A stretch of 57,422 nt of DNA from assembly GCF_000369405.1 (NCBI RefSeq), contig NZ_KB849996.1:1-57422 (forward strand). The letters are read 5' to 3'. The DNA is from Acinetobacter sp. ANC 3929 (lineage in GTDB: Bacteria > Pseudomonadota > Gammaproteobacteria > Pseudomonadales > Moraxellaceae). Made by a program: the position numbers and the translations under genes. Shown here piece by piece: positions 57,340 through 57,422 of this stretch. A model generated the notes under the pieces. The model did no database searches. It was given only the letters and a program-made list of their open reading frames with translations, and had not been told where the DNA came from. Positions within the stretch are counted from its first letter, which is position 1. Each line of letters opens with the position of its first letter.

Positions 57340-57422
57340 TTGTGTCTGATGTGAAATGCTGTAGAATGCACATCCATCGGCGGTGATGCAGATAAAAACT
57401 TGTTGAGAAACAAGGATTTGGC
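57340..57422 (+). promoter_or_regulatory. Likely rRNA operon promoter and leader start (rightward)
   Basis: A -35-like TTGTGT (57340..57345) and a -10 TAGAAT (57362..57367) are 16 bp apart. They are followed by AATGCACATCCATCGGCGG, closely resembling the sequence after the -10 of the leftward promoter at the window start. An AT-rich stretch lies upstream. The rRNA gene would begin beyond the window, so this is inference. Confidence 0.5.

Overview
The window comes from an Acinetobacter-type gammaproteobacterial chromosome (AT-rich, Moraxellaceae gene style) and spans the replication-origin region. The landmark is the order yidC-yidD-rnpA-rpmH | oriC | dnaA-dnaN-recF-gyrB (36.3-46.0 kb). The genus call rests on protein character and gene order; the species cannot be read from the sequence.

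Layout. 0-0.35 kb: what looks like the promoter and leader of an rRNA operon leaving to the left. 0.35-8.7 kb: a periplasmic cyclophilin, an HSL-type esterase, a small lipoprotein, a degenerate MBL-fold protein divergent from a LysR gene, grpE and dnaK with heat-shock promoters, and a second MBL-fold hydrolase. 8.9-12.4 kb: three tandem paralogous zinc-metalloprotease-like proteins, each with a coiled coil inserted between the two halves. 12.5-18.6 kb: an acidic unknown protein, an MltB-type lytic transglycosylase, a 597-bp gap full of TTTAAATTTAAA palindromes and DnaA boxes, purEK, a DUF486 membrane protein and mpl. 18.6-19.1 kb: a hairpin-rich repeat island. 19.1-23.9 kb: an acyl-CoA dehydrogenase / APH-type kinase / histidine phosphatase / SDR operon with a divergent LysR gene. 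24-33.1 kb: ltrA, a TerC gene behind a yybP-ykoY manganese riboswitch with a visible terminator switch, a nucleotidyltransferase, a ygiB-ygiC pair, guaD, hpt, a GlsB-type protein and dsbC. 33.5-36.2 kb: an orphan pilU-like ATPase and mnmE. 46-57.4 kb: remains of a membrane-protein gene, dedA, yheS, four tandem paralogous secreted solute-binding-like proteins, erpA, anmK and tyrS, ending in a likely second rRNA promoter firing rightwards.

The origin theme links much of this. There are eight DnaA-box sequences in oriC and five at the mltB-purK gap. A 12-bp palindrome (TTTRAATTYAAA) was noticed densely only at these two loci. Four parS-like sites (1010, 33221, 42845, 46382) lie on both sides of dnaA, and the two rRNA promoters at the edges point away from the origin. 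The most novel-looking items are the second DnaA-box/palindrome cluster, the coiled-coil-split metalloprotease trio and the quadruplicated secreted binding-protein family. No insertion sequence, prophage, CRISPR array or tRNA gene was recognised.
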